Below, piece by piece: positions 34,887 through 47,200 of a stretch of 64,000 nucleotides of DNA (its first letter is position 1; the number at the start of each line of letters is the position of its first letter). Source of the stretch: Stenotrophomonas bentonitica. Lineage in GTDB: Bacteria > Pseudomonadota > Gammaproteobacteria > Xanthomonadales > Xanthomonadaceae. Below the pieces are notes generated by a model, which saw only the letters and a program-made list of their open reading frames with translations, was not told the origin of the DNA and did not search any database. The stretch is from positions 1,984,001 through 2,048,000 of the forward strand of contig NZ_JAAZUH010000001.1 in assembly GCF_013185915.1 (NCBI RefSeq), given 5' to 3'. The position numbers were made by a program, and so were the translations under genes.

Positions 34887-35026
34887 GGGCGGCTCGATGG
34901 AAGGGCGTGCCCGATGAAATCGAAGCTACGCGCTCCTGTCCAAGCGACGCTGCCTACCTCAATCGCAGAATCGATAGATGCTGTGAATCATCGTGACGCA
35001 ATCGGCACGATCAGCGCATGATCGGA

Positions 35027-35045
35027 CCCGGCACAGGGTGCCGGG
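35027..35045. terminator. Hairpin between two minus-strand genes
   Basis: CCCGGCAC-AGG-GTGCCGGG is a perfect 8-bp stem just past the stop of the 128-residue gene. No T-run. It separates that gene pair from the 710-residue gene 140 bases downstream. Confidence 0.45.
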
Positions 35046-35054
35046 CCCGTATCG

Positions 35055-35441
35055 TCAGCGGGCGGCGTCGGCCGCGGTGACCTCGGCCGCGGTGACCTGG
35101 GTGTCCTTGACCGGTGCCACGCCGAGCGACGAGGTCGGGTCGACGATCACCATGGTTTCGGTGGAGCCATCCGGCCACACCACCTGGAAGGTGCTGCCGG
35201 CTGGCAGCGAGGCGAACGGCATGCCGCTCTGCGCGCGGTACACCGCCGCGACCTGGCTGGCACCGGCACGGCGCACGTCTTCCTGCGTCTTCACCGAGGT
35301 GAGTGTCACCTTGGACAACTGCCGGTACCGGTCATCGTAGGTATCGATCATCACCAGCCCCACCGCGCCGGCCGAGTACGCCACGAACAGCGCCACCCAG
35401 AACCAGAATTTCGCACCATGCAGGAATCGACGGTAATTCAT
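35055..35441 (-). CDS. Small membrane-anchored protein of unknown function
   Basis: A 128-residue protein with a positively charged start and one transmembrane segment (about residues 12-32, FWFWVALFVAYSAGAVGLVM), then a soluble domain with TFQVVWPDGSTETMVIVDP. No family recognised. Its ATG overlaps the stop of the 319-residue gene upstream (ATGA), so the two proteins are made together and probably act together at the membrane. Confidence 0.65.
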   Translation of the reverse strand: MNYRRFLHGAKFWFWVALFVAYSAGAVGLVMIDTYDDRYRQLSKVTLTSVKTQEDVRRAGASQVAAVYRAQSGMPFASLPAGSTFQVVWPDGSTETMVIVDPTSSLGVAPVKDTQVTAAEVTAADAAR

Positions 35442-36397
35442 GCGCGGCCACTCCGCTTGATCAACTGTTCAACCAACGTCTTCATTTTTCCCGCACCTTG
35501 CCGCGATACCGCGGCGTCATACACGAATGTGGAAAAGTCCTGCCCACCGTCCTGCGAACAGATCCCTCCGTTCGCACAGAAATTGTTCATCAACACACTG
35601 TCCGGCCCGCAGGCCATGCCCAGTTCGCAGGCCGCAAGGCGCCACGCCAGCTCACTGAACTGATCACCCGCCACCAGGCCCTGCAGCGCGGCGTCGCCAC
35701 TGGCGCGCTGGCCCATGGCCGTGGATATCGCCATGTACGCTTCCGGATCGCGCGAATCCATCACCCGCTCGACCAGGTTGCGACGGTACTCAGGGCCATC
35801 CTTCAACGGCTGGCCGTCGGCGAACAGCGCCGCTTCGGCGGCCAGGTTGCCCGCGCGTGCGGCCAGCGTGCGCTGGGTCAGGATCAGGCTGCGACCCAGC
35901 CCATCGCTGGACACGAACCCGGCACAGCGCCGCGCCACGCGTTCGCGTGCCTGCACCATCGGTGCCGACGCGTTCATGCCCATGCCGGTCAGCAGGGTGT
36001 TGTCGAGCTGGTAACCGCCCGGGTCCATCGCATAGATGGCGCAGTAGTCGTACACGCGGCTGACCATCCAGCCGGCCTCGGCATTGCCGTTGGCCGCCTG
36101 CAGGCGCAGGCGCTGCGCATAGGCGAACAGGTCGGTGTCGCCCTCGATGTCGGCGCGGATGTCCAGCGGCAACCCCGACGGCACCGCAGCGCTACGCTCG
36201 CTGGTCAGCAACTGGCGCGCCAGCTGCTGGGCCTGCTGCGGGATCATCGTGCCGCCGGCGGTCGGCGTTTCGTTGGCGGCCGCAGGTGCCTCGTCCAGAT
36301 GCAGCGCACGGCCGCCCGCGCGATACCCCACCACTCCCAGCAAGGCCAGGGCCGGTACCACCAGCAGCCAGGTTTTGAGGGTGGGCACGAGGGCCAT
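35438..36397 (-). CDS. Membrane-anchored, Cys-containing protein of unknown function
   Basis: A 319-residue protein with an N-terminal anchor (about residues 8-25, WLLVVPALALLGVVGY) and a long, mostly helical periplasmic part. Cysteines occur as YDYCAIY, RRCAGF, AACELGMACG and a C-terminal NNFCANGGICSQDGG, which suggests disulfides and export. Short helical stretches of the type AARAGNLAAEAALFADGQ hint at a Sel1/TPR-like fold, but this is weak. Coupled to the 128-residue protein gene. Confidence 0.6.
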   Translation of the reverse strand: MALVPTLKTWLLVVPALALLGVVGYRAGGRALHLDEAPAAANETPTAGGTMIPQQAQQLARQLLTSERSAAVPSGLPLDIRADIEGDTDLFAYAQRLRLQAANGNAEAGWMVSRVYDYCAIYAMDPGGYQLDNTLLTGMGMNASAPMVQARERVARRCAGFVSSDGLGRSLILTQRTLAARAGNLAAEAALFADGQPLKDGPEYRRNLVERVMDSRDPEAYMAISTAMGQRASGDAALQGLVAGDQFSELAWRLAACELGMACGPDSVLMNNFCANGGICSQDGGQDFSTFVYDAAVSRQGAGKMKTLVEQLIKRSGRA

Positions 36398-36568
36398 TCA
36401 GGGGAACCGGTTCGCGGAACAAGCGCCGCAGGCTGCGGAGTTTAGCAATGACGCTTCCTGCTGTCTGAACACGGCATCCCATTGATTCTCAAGCCGGGTG
36501 GAGACCGAAGCTGCCGCCGCCCGGCGCAATGGTCTAGCATTCACCGTTTTCCGCAGGTTGTTACCGAC

Positions 36569-37485
36569 ATGCCGTTCCTGGAACTCACCCTCCACTGCAC
36601 CGAAGCCACCCAGCCCCGCTACGAGAACGCGCTGGACGACGTCGGCGCGCTGGCGGTGACCCTGCTCGACGCCGATGCCGATACCAGCAACGAGCGCGCC
36701 ATCCTGGAGCCCGGCGTGGGCGAAACGCCGCTGTGGAACGATCTGGTGCTGAGCGCCCTGTTCCCGTCCGACACCAATGCGCTGGCGCTGCTTGCCGCCC
36801 TGGAGGCGTTCGACCCGGGCCTGGAATGGAGTACCGCCAGTTTCCGCGCGGTGCAGGACGAGGACTGGGAACGTGCCTGGCTCGACCAGTTCCAGCCGAT
36901 GGCGTTCGGCGAGCGCACCTGGATCGTGCCGTGGAACCATGAACTGCCGGACGCCGCGCAGGCCGCCGACGCGTCCGTGGTGCGCCTGGACCCGGGCCTG
37001 GCGTTCGGTTCGGGCACCCACCCCACCACCGCGCTGTGCCTGCGCTGGCTGGACGGGCTGGCCGCCGAGGGCGCGTTGGCCGGGCAGACTGTGCTGGACT
37101 TCGGCTGCGGCTCGGGAATCCTGGCGCTGGCCGCGCTCAAGCTCGGCGCCGCCCGCGCGGTGGGCGTGGACAACGACCCGCAGGCGGTGATCGCCACCGG
37201 CGACAATGCCGAACGCAACGGCCTGCAGGACCAGGTGCGGGTCTTCCTGCCCTCCGACGAACCCCAGGCGACCTACCCGGTGGTGGTGGCCAACATCCTG
37301 GCGTCCGCGCTGGATGCCCTGGCCGACATCCTCGCCGCGCGCGTGGCGCCGGCTGGCCGGATCGCGCTGTCGGGCATCCTGCACGGACAGGAAGACGAAC
37401 TGCTGGTGCGTTACGCACCGTGGTTCGAGCAGCTTGAAGTGGCCCAGGACGGCGACTGGATGCGCATCACCGGCATCCGTCGTGC

Positions 37486-37489
<4 letters not shown>
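36569..37489 (+). CDS. prmA: Ribosomal protein L11 methyltransferase
   Basis: A 306-residue protein. The N-terminal substrate domain includes [18 protein letters not shown]; then [20 protein letters not shown] and the SAM-binding loop [20 protein letters not shown], followed by NILA. PrmA trimethylates ribosomal protein L11. The ATG at 36569 was chosen to give the conserved N-terminus MPFLEL. Its stop overlaps the ATG of the DUF3426 gene (ATGA). Confidence 0.97.
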
Positions 37490-38743
<1,254 letters not shown>

Positions 38744-38805
38744 TGCCCGGGGGTGGTCGGGACGGCCTACAATATGGGCCCGCTCCGCTTCGATCTCCTG
38801 CCCCC

Positions 38806-40389
38806 ATGAGTTCCGATCTGCTGCCCGTGCGCCGGGCCCTGCTTTCCGTTTCCGACAAGACCGGCCTGCTTGACCTGGCCCGTGCACTGGCTGCGCGCAA
38901 CGTCGAACTGCTTTCCACCGGCGGCACCGCCAAGGCCATCCGCGACGCGGGCCTGCCGGTCAAGGACGTGGCCGATGTCACCGGCTTCCCGGAAATGATG
39001 GACGGCCGGGTCAAGACGCTGCACCCGCTGGTACACGGTGGCCTGCTCGGCCGCGCCGGCCAGGACGAAGCGGTGATGGCCGAACACGGCATCGCGCCGA
39101 TCGACCTGCTGGTGCTGAACCTGTATCCGTTCGAGAGCGTCACCGCCAACGCGGACTGCACGCTGGCCGATGCGGTGGAAAACATCGACATCGGTGGGCC
39201 GGCCATGCTGCGTTCGGCCGCCAAGAACTTCGCGCGCGTCGCGGTGGCCACCGACCCCTCGCAGTACGCTGAACTGCTGGCCGAGCTCGATGCGAATGAT
39301 GGCAAGCTCTCGGCCGCCAAGCGCTTCGCGCTGTCGGTCGCCGCGTTCAACCGCGTGGCCCAGTACGACGCGGCGATCAGCAACTACCTGTCGGCCGTCA
39401 CCGCGACCGACGCGGCCGTGCCGCTGCGCACCGAATTCCCGGCGCAGATGAACTCCAGCTTCGTGAAGGTGATGGACCTGCGCTACGGCGAAAACCCGCA
39501 CCAGGCCGGCGCGTTCTACCGCGACCTGTACCCGGTGCCGGGCACGCTGGCCACGTTCCAGCAGCTGCAGGGCAAGGAACTGAGCTACAACAACCTGGCC
39601 GACGCCGACGCGGCGTGGGAATGCGTGCGCCAGTTCGACGCGCCGGCCTGCGTCATCGTCAAGCACGCCAACCCGTGCGGCGTGGCCGTGGGCGCCGGCA
39701 ACGGCGATGCCTATGAACTGGCCTACGCGCCCGACCCGACCAGCGCGTTCGGCGGCATCATCGCCTTCAACAAGCCGCTGGATGCGGCCACCGCCAAGGT
39801 GATCCTGGACCGCCAGTTCGTTGAAGTGCTGATCGCGCCGGACTACGAACCGGCCGCGCTGGAATACGCGCAGAAGAAGGCCAACGTGCGCGTGCTGCGC
39901 ATTCCGCACGGCGAGGGCCGCAACAACTACGACACCAAGCGCATCGGTTCGGGCCTGCTGGTACAGAGCGCGGACAACCGTGGCATGAGCCGCGACGAGC
40001 TCACGGTGGTCAGCAAGGTTGCACCGACCGACAAGCAGTTCGCCGATCTGCTGTTCGCCTGGAACGTGGCCAAGTTCGTGAAGTCCAATGCGATCGTGTA
40101 TGCAAAGGACAGCCGCACGATTGGCGTAGGCGCCGGCCAGATGAGCCGCGTGTACTCGGCGCGCATCGCCGGCATCAAGGCGGCCGATGCGAACCTGGTG
40201 GTGGAAGGTTCGGTGATGGCATCGGATGCATTCTTCCCGTTCCGCGACGGCATCGACGCTGCTGCGGCTGCCGGCATCAAGGCGGTGATCCAGCCGGGGG
40301 GTTCGATGCGCGACGCTGAAGTCATCGCGGCAGCCGACGAACATGGGCTGGCGATGGTGTTTACCGGCGTGCGTCACTTCCGGCATTGA
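38806..40389 (+). CDS. purH: Bifunctional AICAR formyltransferase/IMP cyclohydrolase
   Basis: A 527-residue PurH of standard length. The N-terminal IMP cyclohydrolase has [10 protein letters not shown] and [12 protein letters not shown], then [13 protein letters not shown] [16 protein letters not shown]; the C-terminal formyltransferase has KHANPCGVA and [12 protein letters not shown] and ends with IQPGGSMRD. It carries out the last two steps of IMP synthesis. A SMAG element and rhuM separate it from purD, although both belong to the same pathway. Confidence 0.98.
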   Translation: MSSDLLPVRRALLSVSDKTGLLDLARALAARNVELLSTGGTAKAIRDAGLPVKDVADVTGFPEMMDGRVKTLHPLVHGGLLGRAGQDEAVMAEHGIAPIDLLVLNLYPFESVTANADCTLADAVENIDIGGPAMLRSAAKNFARVAVATDPSQYAELLAELDANDGKLSAAKRFALSVAAFNRVAQYDAAISNYLSAVTATDAAVPLRTEFPAQMNSSFVKVMDLRYGENPHQAGAFYRDLYPVPGTLATFQQLQGKELSYNNLADADAAWECVRQFDAPACVIVKHANPCGVAVGAGNGDAYELAYAPDPTSAFGGIIAFNKPLDAATAKVILDRQFVEVLIAPDYEPAALEYAQKKANVRVLRIPHGEGRNNYDTKRIGSGLLVQSADNRGMSRDELTVVSKVAPTDKQFADLLFAWNVAKFVKSNAIVYAKDSRTIGVGAGQMSRVYSARIAGIKAADANLVVEGSVMASDAFFPFRDGIDAAAAAGIKAVIQPGGSMRDAEVIAAADEHGLAMVFTGVRHFRH

Positions 40390-40403
40390 CGGATCGGCGT
40401 AAG

Positions 40404-40429
40404 GTAGGTGCCGACGTATTGTCGGCGCC
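40404..40429 (+). repeat. SMAG-type REP element between purH and rhuM
   Basis: GTAG is followed by GTGCCGAC, loop GTATT, GTCGGCGCC: near-perfect 9-bp arms (40407-40415 and 40421-40429) with one G-T pair. Typical SMAG element, 15 bases past the purH stop. Confidence 0.7.
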
Positions 40430-40465
40430 TGCTGACGGAACCTGACCGGACTTTGGGGTGATCGC

Positions 40466-41503
40466 ATGACCGACAACTATGGCGAGCTGATTCTGTACCG
40501 CACTGAAGACGGGCGGACAGCCGTTCACTTGCGCGCAGAAGGTGGAACTGTCTGGTTGACGCAGGCCCAGCTTGCCGAGCTGTTCGACACCACCAAGCAG
40601 AACGTGAGTCTTCACATCCGCAACATCCTGGAAGATGGGGAGTTGCAGGCTGAGGGAACCGTCAAGGATTACTTGACAGTTCAAACCGAAGGCGCGCGAA
40701 AGGTCAGCAGATCCGTTCAGCTGTATCGGCTGGAGATGATTATGGCGGTGGGCTTCCGGGTCCGTTCCCCTCGGGGGAGCCAGTTCCGTCGATGGGCCAG
40801 CGACTTCCTGTCCGAATACCTCGTCAAGGGTTTCGTGCTGGACGACCAGCGGCTCAAGGACGCCGAGCGCGCGGACTACTTCAAAGAGCTGCTGCACCGC
40901 ATCCGCGATATCCGCAGCTCCGAGAAGCGCTTCTACCAGACGCTACGCGACCTGTTCAAAGCCAGCAGTACCGACTACGACGGCACTGCCAGTACCGCCA
41001 AGACGTTCTTTGCCACCATCCAGAACAAGCTGGTCCATGCCGTCACGGGCTGCACCGCCGCCCAACTGATCGTGGAGCGTGCTGACCCCAGTGCACCTCA
41101 AATGGGGCTGACCAATTGGACAGGCGAAAGACCCCGGAAGTCGGATGTAGTCGTCTCCAAGAACTACCTGCTTCAACAGGAACTCGAGCAGCTCAATAGA
41201 CTGGTTTCCATGTTCCTTGACTTCGCCGAGGACCGCGCCGAACGTCGCGTGGAAACCCGCATGTCGGACTGGATCAAGCAGACCGACCGATTCCTTGATT
41301 TCAATGAGCGCGCAATTCTGGACGGTCCCGGCAACGTATCGAACGTTCAGATGGAAGCCATCATCTCGGAGCGCTACGCGGAGTTCGACGCGATGCGACG
41401 AGCCACGTTAGCGATGGCTGCCGAACGCGAAGCCGAGCTGGATCTGCAATCGCTCACTGCCGAAGCAAAGCGCGTGGCGTCCAGCAAGAAATCGGCTGAC
41501 TGA
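40466..41503 (+). CDS. RhuM-family protein
   Basis: A 345-residue protein of the RhuM family. The N-terminal part has WLTQAQLAELFDTTKQNVSL (HTH-like), then IRNILEDGEL and a typical RhuM core YRLEMIMAVGFRVRSPRGSQ. RhuM was first described on a Salmonella pathogenicity island and in related mobile DNA; its molecular role is not known. Codon use is visibly richer in A and T than the flanking purH and purD genes, and a SMAG element lies just upstream, so recent acquisition is likely. It could be co-transcribed with purD (43 bases). Confidence 0.88.
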   Translation: MTDNYGELILYRTEDGRTAVHLRAEGGTVWLTQAQLAELFDTTKQNVSLHIRNILEDGELQAEGTVKDYLTVQTEGARKVSRSVQLYRLEMIMAVGFRVRSPRGSQFRRWASDFLSEYLVKGFVLDDQRLKDAERADYFKELLHRIRDIRSSEKRFYQTLRDLFKASSTDYDGTASTAKTFFATIQNKLVHAVTGCTAAQLIVERADPSAPQMGLTNWTGERPRKSDVVVSKNYLLQQELEQLNRLVSMFLDFAEDRAERRVETRMSDWIKQTDRFLDFNERAILDGPGNVSNVQMEAIISERYAEFDAMRRATLAMAAEREAELDLQSLTAEAKRVASSKKSAD

Positions 41504-41546
41504 ATCCTCCACCCTCTACCTCCTTGTTATCCAGGACACCCACTCA

Positions 41547-42833
41547 ATGAAAATCCTCGTCATCGGCTCCGGCGGCCGTGAACATGCGCTGGCCTGGAAG
41601 CTGGCCCAGTCTCCCCGTGTCAGCGAAGTGCTGGTGGCGCCAGGCAATGCGGGTACGGCAACTGAAGCCAGGTGCCGCAATATGGCGGTGAAGGTCACCG
41701 ACCTGGACGGCCTGCTGGAGCTGGTCCAGGAAGAGGGCGTTGAACTGACCGTGGTGGGTCCGGAAGTGCCGCTGGTGGCGGGCGTGGTGGATCGTTTCCG
41801 CGCTGCGGGGCACCGCATTTTCGGGCCGACCGCCGCTGCCGCGCAGCTGGAAGGCAGCAAGGCCTACGCCAAGGACTTCCTGGCCCGCCACGGCATTCCC
41901 ACCGCGTTCTATGCGGTGCACACCGAGGTGGACGCGGCGCTGGCCTACCTTCGCGAGAAGGGCGCGCCGATCGTGGTCAAGGCCGACGGCCTGGCCGCGG
42001 GCAAGGGCGTGATCGTGGCGATGACCCAGCAGGAAGCCGAGGATGCGGTGCGCGACATGCTGTCGGGTAATGCCTTCGGCGACGCCGGCGCACGCGTGGT
42101 GATCGAAGAGTTCCTCGACGGCGAGGAAGCCAGCTTCATCTCGATGGTCGATGGCGCCACCGCGTTGCCGATGGCGACCTCGCAGGACCACAAGCGCGTT
42201 GGCGACGGCGACACCGGCCCCAACACCGGTGGCATGGGCGCGTACTCGCCGGCACCGGTGGTGACCGATGAGGTGCATGCGCGGGTGATGCGCGAGGTGG
42301 TCAATCCCACCGTGCAGGGCATGATCGCCGACGGCATTCCGTTTACCGGGTTCCTCTATGCGGGCCTGATGATCGATGCCAGCGGCGCGCCGAAGGTGAT
42401 CGAGTTCAACGTGCGCTTCGGCGACCCGGAGACCCAGCCGGTGATGCTGCGCCTGCAGTCGGACCTGGTGGAACTGGTCGAAGCGGCCATCGATGTGCGC
42501 CTGCATGAAGTAGACGCGCAGTGGGACGCGCGCCCGTCGCTGGGCGTGGTGATGGCGGCCTCGCCCTACCCCGAAGCGCCGATCACCGGCGATGTCATCC
42601 ACGGCCTGGACCAGGTGCCGTCGACCGCCAAGGTGTTCCATGCCGGCACCACGCTGGACGCGCACGGCCAGGTGCTCAGCGCCGGTGGCCGCGTGCTGTG
42701 CGTGGCGGCGTTGGGCGACAGCGTGGGCGATGCGCAGGCCAATGCGTATGCAGGCGTGGCGAAGATCACGTGGGACCACGAGTTCCATCGCAACGACATC
42801 GGCTGGCGTGCGATCGCGCGCGAACAGGCCTGA
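41547..42833 (+). CDS. purD: Phosphoribosylamine-glycine ligase
   Basis: A 428-residue GAR synthetase. It opens MKILVIGSGGREHALAWKLA and has the ATP-grasp segments VVKADGLAAGKGVIVA and FGDPETQPVMLRL. It joins glycine to phosphoribosylamine, the second step of purine synthesis. A bidirectional terminator follows, shared with rpoH. Confidence 0.98.
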   Translation: MKILVIGSGGREHALAWKLAQSPRVSEVLVAPGNAGTATEARCRNMAVKVTDLDGLLELVQEEGVELTVVGPEVPLVAGVVDRFRAAGHRIFGPTAAAAQLEGSKAYAKDFLARHGIPTAFYAVHTEVDAALAYLREKGAPIVVKADGLAAGKGVIVAMTQQEAEDAVRDMLSGNAFGDAGARVVIEEFLDGEEASFISMVDGATALPMATSQDHKRVGDGDTGPNTGGMGAYSPAPVVTDEVHARVMREVVNPTVQGMIADGIPFTGFLYAGLMIDASGAPKVIEFNVRFGDPETQPVMLRLQSDLVELVEAAIDVRLHEVDAQWDARPSLGVVMAASPYPEAPITGDVIHGLDQVPSTAKVFHAGTTLDAHGQVLSAGGRVLCVAALGDSVGDAQANAYAGVAKITWDHEFHRNDIGWRAIAREQA

Positions 42834-42854
42834 CCCCACGATCGAACGGACAAC

Positions 42855-42881
42855 AAAAAACCCGGCATTGCCGGGTTTTTT
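42855..42881. terminator. Bidirectional intrinsic terminator purD / rpoH
   Basis: AAAAAACCCGGC-ATT-GCCGGGTTTTTT: a GC stem flanked by A-run and T-run, so it works in both directions between the two convergent genes. Confidence 0.95.
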
Positions 42882-42902
42882 GTCTGGTGCGTTGAACCTG
42901 CA

Positions 42903-43778
<876 letters not shown>

Positions 43779-43789
43779 AGGTTGGCATT

Positions 43790-43816
43790 TTAGCAGTCAC
43801 GGAATTGGACTGCTAA
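43790..43816. promoter_or_regulatory. Inverted repeat over the rpoH promoter
   Basis: TTAGCAGTC (43790-43798), nine bases, GACTGCTAA (43808-43816): perfect 9-bp arms. It covers the -10 of the RpoE-type promoter and ends 12 bases from the start codon. It could be an operator or, if transcription starts further upstream, a leader hairpin. Confidence 0.6.
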
Positions 43817-43832
43817 GGGGTGGAAAAGTTCC
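43805..43832 (-). promoter_or_regulatory. RpoE (sigma-24)-type promoter of rpoH
   Basis: On the minus strand GGAACTT (43832-43826), 16 bases, TCCAA (43809-43805). The -35 is an exact RpoE match and the -10 resembles the TC-rich RpoE/AlgU form. Transcription would begin about 20 bases before the rpoH ATG. Confidence 0.7.
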
Positions 43833-44150
43833 AGCGTCTCACTGATGAAACGATGGATCGGATCACCCCTCTAACCTACAGGGAAATGGTGACACTGGCG
43901 AGTGGGCCCGCCCAGGAAGAAACTCCAATGAATTCATGCATTTGAGGCTGATCGCGTCATGATTTCGTGGTTTGGGCCAGACAATCCCGTCCCGAGAGAC
44001 GCATTCAGCATGGAAACGTTGCCAGTCGTTCAGCCCCCCAAGGCGCCCGACCCGGCCTTCGGACAGTCCGCGAAGCCAGGCAGGGCCTAGCTCTACCCCA
44101 AGAAAAGCATCCGAAGCCGACACCCGAAGCCGCCATCTCCGGTAGTGCCA
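43833..44150. other. Non-coding interval with decayed REP element
   Basis: No convincing gene is seen between the rpoH promoter and the tandem repeat. A degenerate SMAG element lies at 44074-44096 (AGCCAGGC-AGG-GCCTAGCT, then CTAC; one mismatch in the stem). Scattered CCGAAGCC words and a GGGCCAGACAAT near 43975, similar to the repeat that follows, suggest decayed copies of the same unit. A 103-codon open frame on the minus strand has no family features. Confidence 0.5.
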
Positions 44151-44224
44151 CGCCATGCGTGTCAAGCCAGACAATGCCGAAGCCGCGAGCCGCCACGCGT
44201 GTCAAGCCAGACAACACCGAAGCC
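44151..44224. repeat. Two-copy 40-bp tandem repeat
   Basis: CGCCATGCGTGTCAAGCCAG and what follows (44151-44190) is repeated from 44191 to 44224 with 3 mismatches in 34 bases. The second copy ends at the stop codon of the outer-membrane barrel gene. Confidence 0.8.
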
Positions 44225-47200
44225 TAGTAATACCCCGAAAGGTTCAGGAAGAACCCTTTGCTTTCATACCGCAGCTCGGTCAGGTCATCGCTGAACTCGG
44301 TGAAGTTGTACCCCGCGCCGATCTTGAAGTTCTGCCCCACCTGCCGGTCCACCCCCACCAGCCAGCCCTTCCTGTCGCCCCCCTCGCGCACGTCCAGCCA
44401 GCGGTACTCGCCCATCGCCTCCCACTGCGCGAACAACCGGTAGCGCAGCTGCAGGGCCGAGAAGTTGACCCGGCTGTCCAGCCACGCACCCTCGCCACGC
44501 CCGGTGCGGTAGTCACCCCAGCGCCCGGCCAGCTTGGCCGCCAGCTCCCAGCGGTCGCTCAGCTGCATCACCCCTTCGAACGAGAGGATCCGCGACTTCT
44601 GGTCGTACACGTTGCCACCTTCCTGGCCCAGCGACGCCACGTCATACAGGTAGGTGTACTTGCCGAACGCCGCCCAGCGCGTGTTGTCGTGCGGGCGCCA
44701 CGCAAAGCCCAGGTTGGACTCGACCAGTTTCGCGTCGGCCAACGGGTTGCGTGCGTCGTCGGTGTCGGCGTAGTTGGCGCGCAGCGCGATGCGCCAGTCT
44801 TCGTTGACCTTGTACAGCAGCCGGTTGGTGGTCACCCACTGGCGGCGCTCTTCGGCACCTTCGTCGCGACGGTACTCCAGCTTGCTGGTCCACTGCGTAT
44901 TGGCGTCGGTACGTCCGCCATTGACGCTGTACGCGCGGCGGTCGACCCGGCCGGTGGTGGCATCCAGGTTGCCGTCCATCACGCTGAAGCCCAGTGTCCA
45001 GCCCTGCGACGGATAGAAATCCATGCCGAAGGTGTTGACCAGCCCGGCACTCTCGTCACGGCGGTCTTTCAGGTACTGGCTTTCGTTGAACACGTTGACC
45101 TGGTTGCTCAGCCGCCAGCGCTGGCCCAGCGTCCACCCCGACTGCAGCCCGGTGTCGTTGTACAGCGGATCGGTGGTGGTCCGGTCGGTGCTGTAGGTGT
45201 AGTTTCCGTAGAAGCTGTGCTCGGGCGTCATCCAGTACTCGCCTTCGAGCTTGGCGCCTTCGCCGCGGCTGCCGCTGCTGACTTCCGCGCCCAGGCTGGA
45301 GCGGTTGCCGAACAGGTAACGCGCGCCCAGCGTGGCCAGGTTGTTGTCTTCGTAGGCGCCGCCATCGTCGTCCACGGTCAGCTGCCCTACCCCGTACAGC
45401 TCCCACTTGGCGCCCAGGCGCTGCCGGTAGCTCAACGCGGCCAGCGTACCGGCGACATCGATACCGGCGTTCTCTTCCTGCACCCGGCGCAGCTCAGCGC
45501 CGAGCTGGCCGTCGTTGCCCAGCCGCCAGTCCAGCGTCAGCTGCGACTGCTCCACCGCCACCTCGCCCCGCTCGGCACGGCTGTAGCGGCCGTACAGACT
45601 GAGGTTGTCGGTGAAGTAGCCGAGGAACTCCGCGCCGTACTCTTCCAGCGCCAGCCCGCTGTCCATGCGCGAGACCGAGAACCCGGCATCGACGTCGCGC
45701 CACCACGCGCCCATGCTCCAGTCTTGTTCGGTCCAGCCCAGTTCGCGCAGGTTGGCACGCGCCTCGACCGCACGCGCGTCGCCCTTCCGGTCGGGACTGA
45801 CCGGGTTGCGCTGGATGAAGCTCAGGCCGCCGTTGTCCGAATAGAAGATCGGTGCGGCCGTGGCTTCGGTGCGGGTCTGTTCCAGCTTCAGGTAGGTGCC
45901 GCGCCCGGCCTGCAGGGTCAGGTCGGCGCCCATCAGGCTGTAGTCGTCGCCACTGCGGTTCTCGTCGACGTACGTGCCCCCCAGTGCCACGTGGTCGCCG
46001 AGCCACTGCTTGCCGCGCACGCCCGCGCTGACGTCGTCGGTACTGAAGCCGAGCGGGATGTACTCGTAGTCCACCAGCAGCAGCTGGTCGTAGCCGTCCA
46101 GCGGCGTGTCGCGGGTCAACGTGCGCACGTTCTCGCGGGTGATCTGCGCCAGCGCGCGGGTCAGGAACAGGCGGCCCTGGATCTCGTTGATCTCGTAATC
46201 CACGCCCCGGGTCAGATTGGTGCGCACCTCGGTGCGCCCGGTGGTGCGGTCGCGTACTTCCAGCACCACCTGTTCCGAACCGGGCAGCAGGTCGGTATGG
46301 CGCAGGTAGTACAGGCTGCCGCCGGTGCCGAGGAATTCGCTGTGGCCCAGCGCGGACTGCGCTTCGGAACCGAACGCCTTCAGCAGCGAACGCGGATCGC
46401 CCAGCGGGGTGGTGGCGCGCGAACGCCAGCTCACGGCCGCGCCGTAAAGCGAACGCACGTACTGCCCGTATTCGGTGCCGGTGAAGCCGGTGGCGAAGTT
46501 GCCCCACAACGCCTGGTTCTGGTCCCAATCCACGCGCACGTACAACCGGCCCTGGGTGTCCACGTCGCGGTAGGTGGTCGAATCGTCGCCGTACACCGGG
46601 TAGTACTGGTCCGGATCGAGGCGGCGGAACACATCGCGCGCGTCGGCATCGAGGAAGCCATCGAACAGGCGCTTCAACTCCTGGTCGTAGGTGTCGGCCT
46701 GCGCGGTCACCAGGTACTTCCCGCGATACTTGCTCTTCAGGTAGAACGCGAGCCGCCCCTCGCTGAGGAAGCTGTCGTCCTGGTCGCGGTCGGCCGCGAG
46801 CGGGTCGAGGTTGCCGCTGGCGGTGTTGCTGGACAGCGTCACGTCGGCCAGCGCCACCAGGAAGCGGTAGCTGCCGGTCACGTCCACGTCCAGGGTGCGG
46901 GTCAGGGTCGGCGCGTCCAGCGCCTCCACCTGCACGCTGTAGCGGTGCTGGCCGATCGGCTCCAGGAACTCGGCGGCGAACTTCTGCTCCAGGTCCACCG
47001 GGAAGCTCTGCCCGTTGATCATCACCCGCGCGTTCGGGCTGAGGCCGCGCCCATAGACGCGCACGCGCGAACCGTAGATCGGGATGTTCTGCTGGCGCAG
47101 CGCGTTCTGACCGTAGATCGCATTGCTGAGCTGCTGCGCCTGCGCGTCATCGCCGCTGAGCACGCGGCCCAGCGAACGCTGCACGTCATCGCGCACCAAT

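Noticed and set aside
34887..34935. HrpX-type PIP box before the ART-like gene (TTCGA followed by TTCCA)
   Set aside because: The spacing is 17 and the second half is TTCC, so the TTCGB-N15-TTCGB rule is not met; no type III link is supported.
43863..44174. 103-codon minus-strand open frame between rpoH and the barrel gene
   Set aside because: It runs through a decayed REP and the 40-bp repeat, has no family features and no ribosome site.
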